A DNA stretch of 21,819 nucleotides from a virus: the IMG/VR virus record IMGVR_UViG_3300032288_002518, positions 1-21,819 of that record. One strand, given 5' to 3'. The notes under the pieces are model-generated. The model saw only the letters and a list, made by a program, of their open reading frames with translations. It did not search any database and was not told where the DNA came from. Positions within the stretch are counted from its first letter, which is position 1. Each line of letters opens with the position of its first letter. Both the position numbers and the translations under genes were made by a program. Shown in pieces: positions 21,563-21,819 of this stretch.

Positions 21563-21819
21563 ATGACCACGAGCGGGACATATGCGTTTGATCCATCGCT
21601 CGGCGAGATTGTTTTGTATGCCTATAATCTGATTGGCATACGCAACACCTCATTAACGCAGGAACACATGGAAGCCGCTCGCATGGCTTCCAACATGGTG
21701 CTTGCGAATTGGTCAAACAAAGGTGTGAACCTCTGGACCGTTGATTTGCAGACGGTGACGCTGATTGCCGGGCAGGCCACTTATACCGTGCCTGAAAACA
21801 CGGTGATCATGCTGGATGC
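21563..21819 (+). CDS. head-tail connector / tail accessory factor, P22 gp4-like (N-terminal part)
   Basis: ATG 21563, with GAGGTAAG upstream, opens a frame that runs off the window; 85 complete codons are visible. It begins MTTSGTYAFDPSLGEIVLYA and continues YNLIGIRNTSLTQEHMEAAR, MASNMVLANWSNKGVNLWTV and DLQTVTLIAGQATYTVPENT. The helical GEIV..A.NLIGIR....TQEHM..AR..AN..L..W opening, followed by a VNLW.V and Y.VP strand pair, is the pattern of P22 gp4-type connector proteins. These form the ring below the portal and close the DNA-filled head. Only the N-terminal part is seen. Confidence 0.8.
   Translation, partial: MTTSGTYAFDPSLGEIVLYAYNLIGIRNTSLTQEHMEAARMASNMVLANWSNKGVNLWTVDLQTVTLIAGQATYTVPENTVIMLD

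Overview
The window is a fragment of a tailed double-stranded DNA phage (or prophage) genome. All genes read on the + strand and are packed tightly, often with ATGA or TGATG stop/start overlaps. The order terminase small subunit, terminase large subunit, portal, GroES-like protein, scaffold, major capsid protein, head-tail connector is a phage packaging and head-morphogenesis module. The portal has a C-terminal coiled-coil arm and the last gene resembles the P22 gp4 connector, which points to a podovirus-like particle. The capsid protein looks more like the Mu gpT type. Base composition and gene style suggest a proteobacterial, perhaps alphaproteobacterial, host from water, but nothing in the window fixes the host. 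I see no integrase, tRNA, CRISPR array or insertion sequence.

Layout. 1-1948: a chain of overlapping small genes (a truncated gene, a coiled-coil protein, a helix-turn-helix protein, two unknowns) ending in a GT32-like glycosyltransferase. 1949-2150: a non-coding gap with a hairpin and a possible promoter. 2151-3211: four small unknown genes separated by recurring GC hairpins and nearly identical ribosome-binding leaders, closed by a strong terminator-like stem at 3229-3255. 3282-7850: terminase small and large subunits and portal. 7847-13198: one giant 1783-residue protein that looks like a modular 'polyvalent' protein. 13212-15299: a basic, low-complexity, repeat-rich protein. 15409-17581: a small unknown, the GroES-like protein, the scaffold and a conserved phage unknown. 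17582-17791: a regulatory gap with a perfect dyad, a terminator and a possible promoter. 17792-19860: three structural proteins including the major capsid protein. 19872-20879: four small basic genes. 20916-end: a structural protein and the start of the connector gene.

How the genes work together. Terminase cuts and pumps DNA through the portal into a shell built from the capsid protein on the scaffold, probably with folding help from the GroES-like protein acting with the host GroEL. The connector gene at the right edge begins the neck and tail genes.

The most interesting part is the giant protein. At least four unrelated globular segments are joined by a reused linker of the form GG...DDPTVQQAL. 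Part of this linker is conserved at the DNA level (46 of 50 bases between two copies), so it could let domains be swapped or lost by recombination. Related lysine-glycine-glycine or aspartate-glycine-glycine signatures also stud the next protein (13212-15299) and the small protein at 19872-20177. This suggests a common signal, for example for packing into the head or for proteolytic maturation. That idea is inference only.
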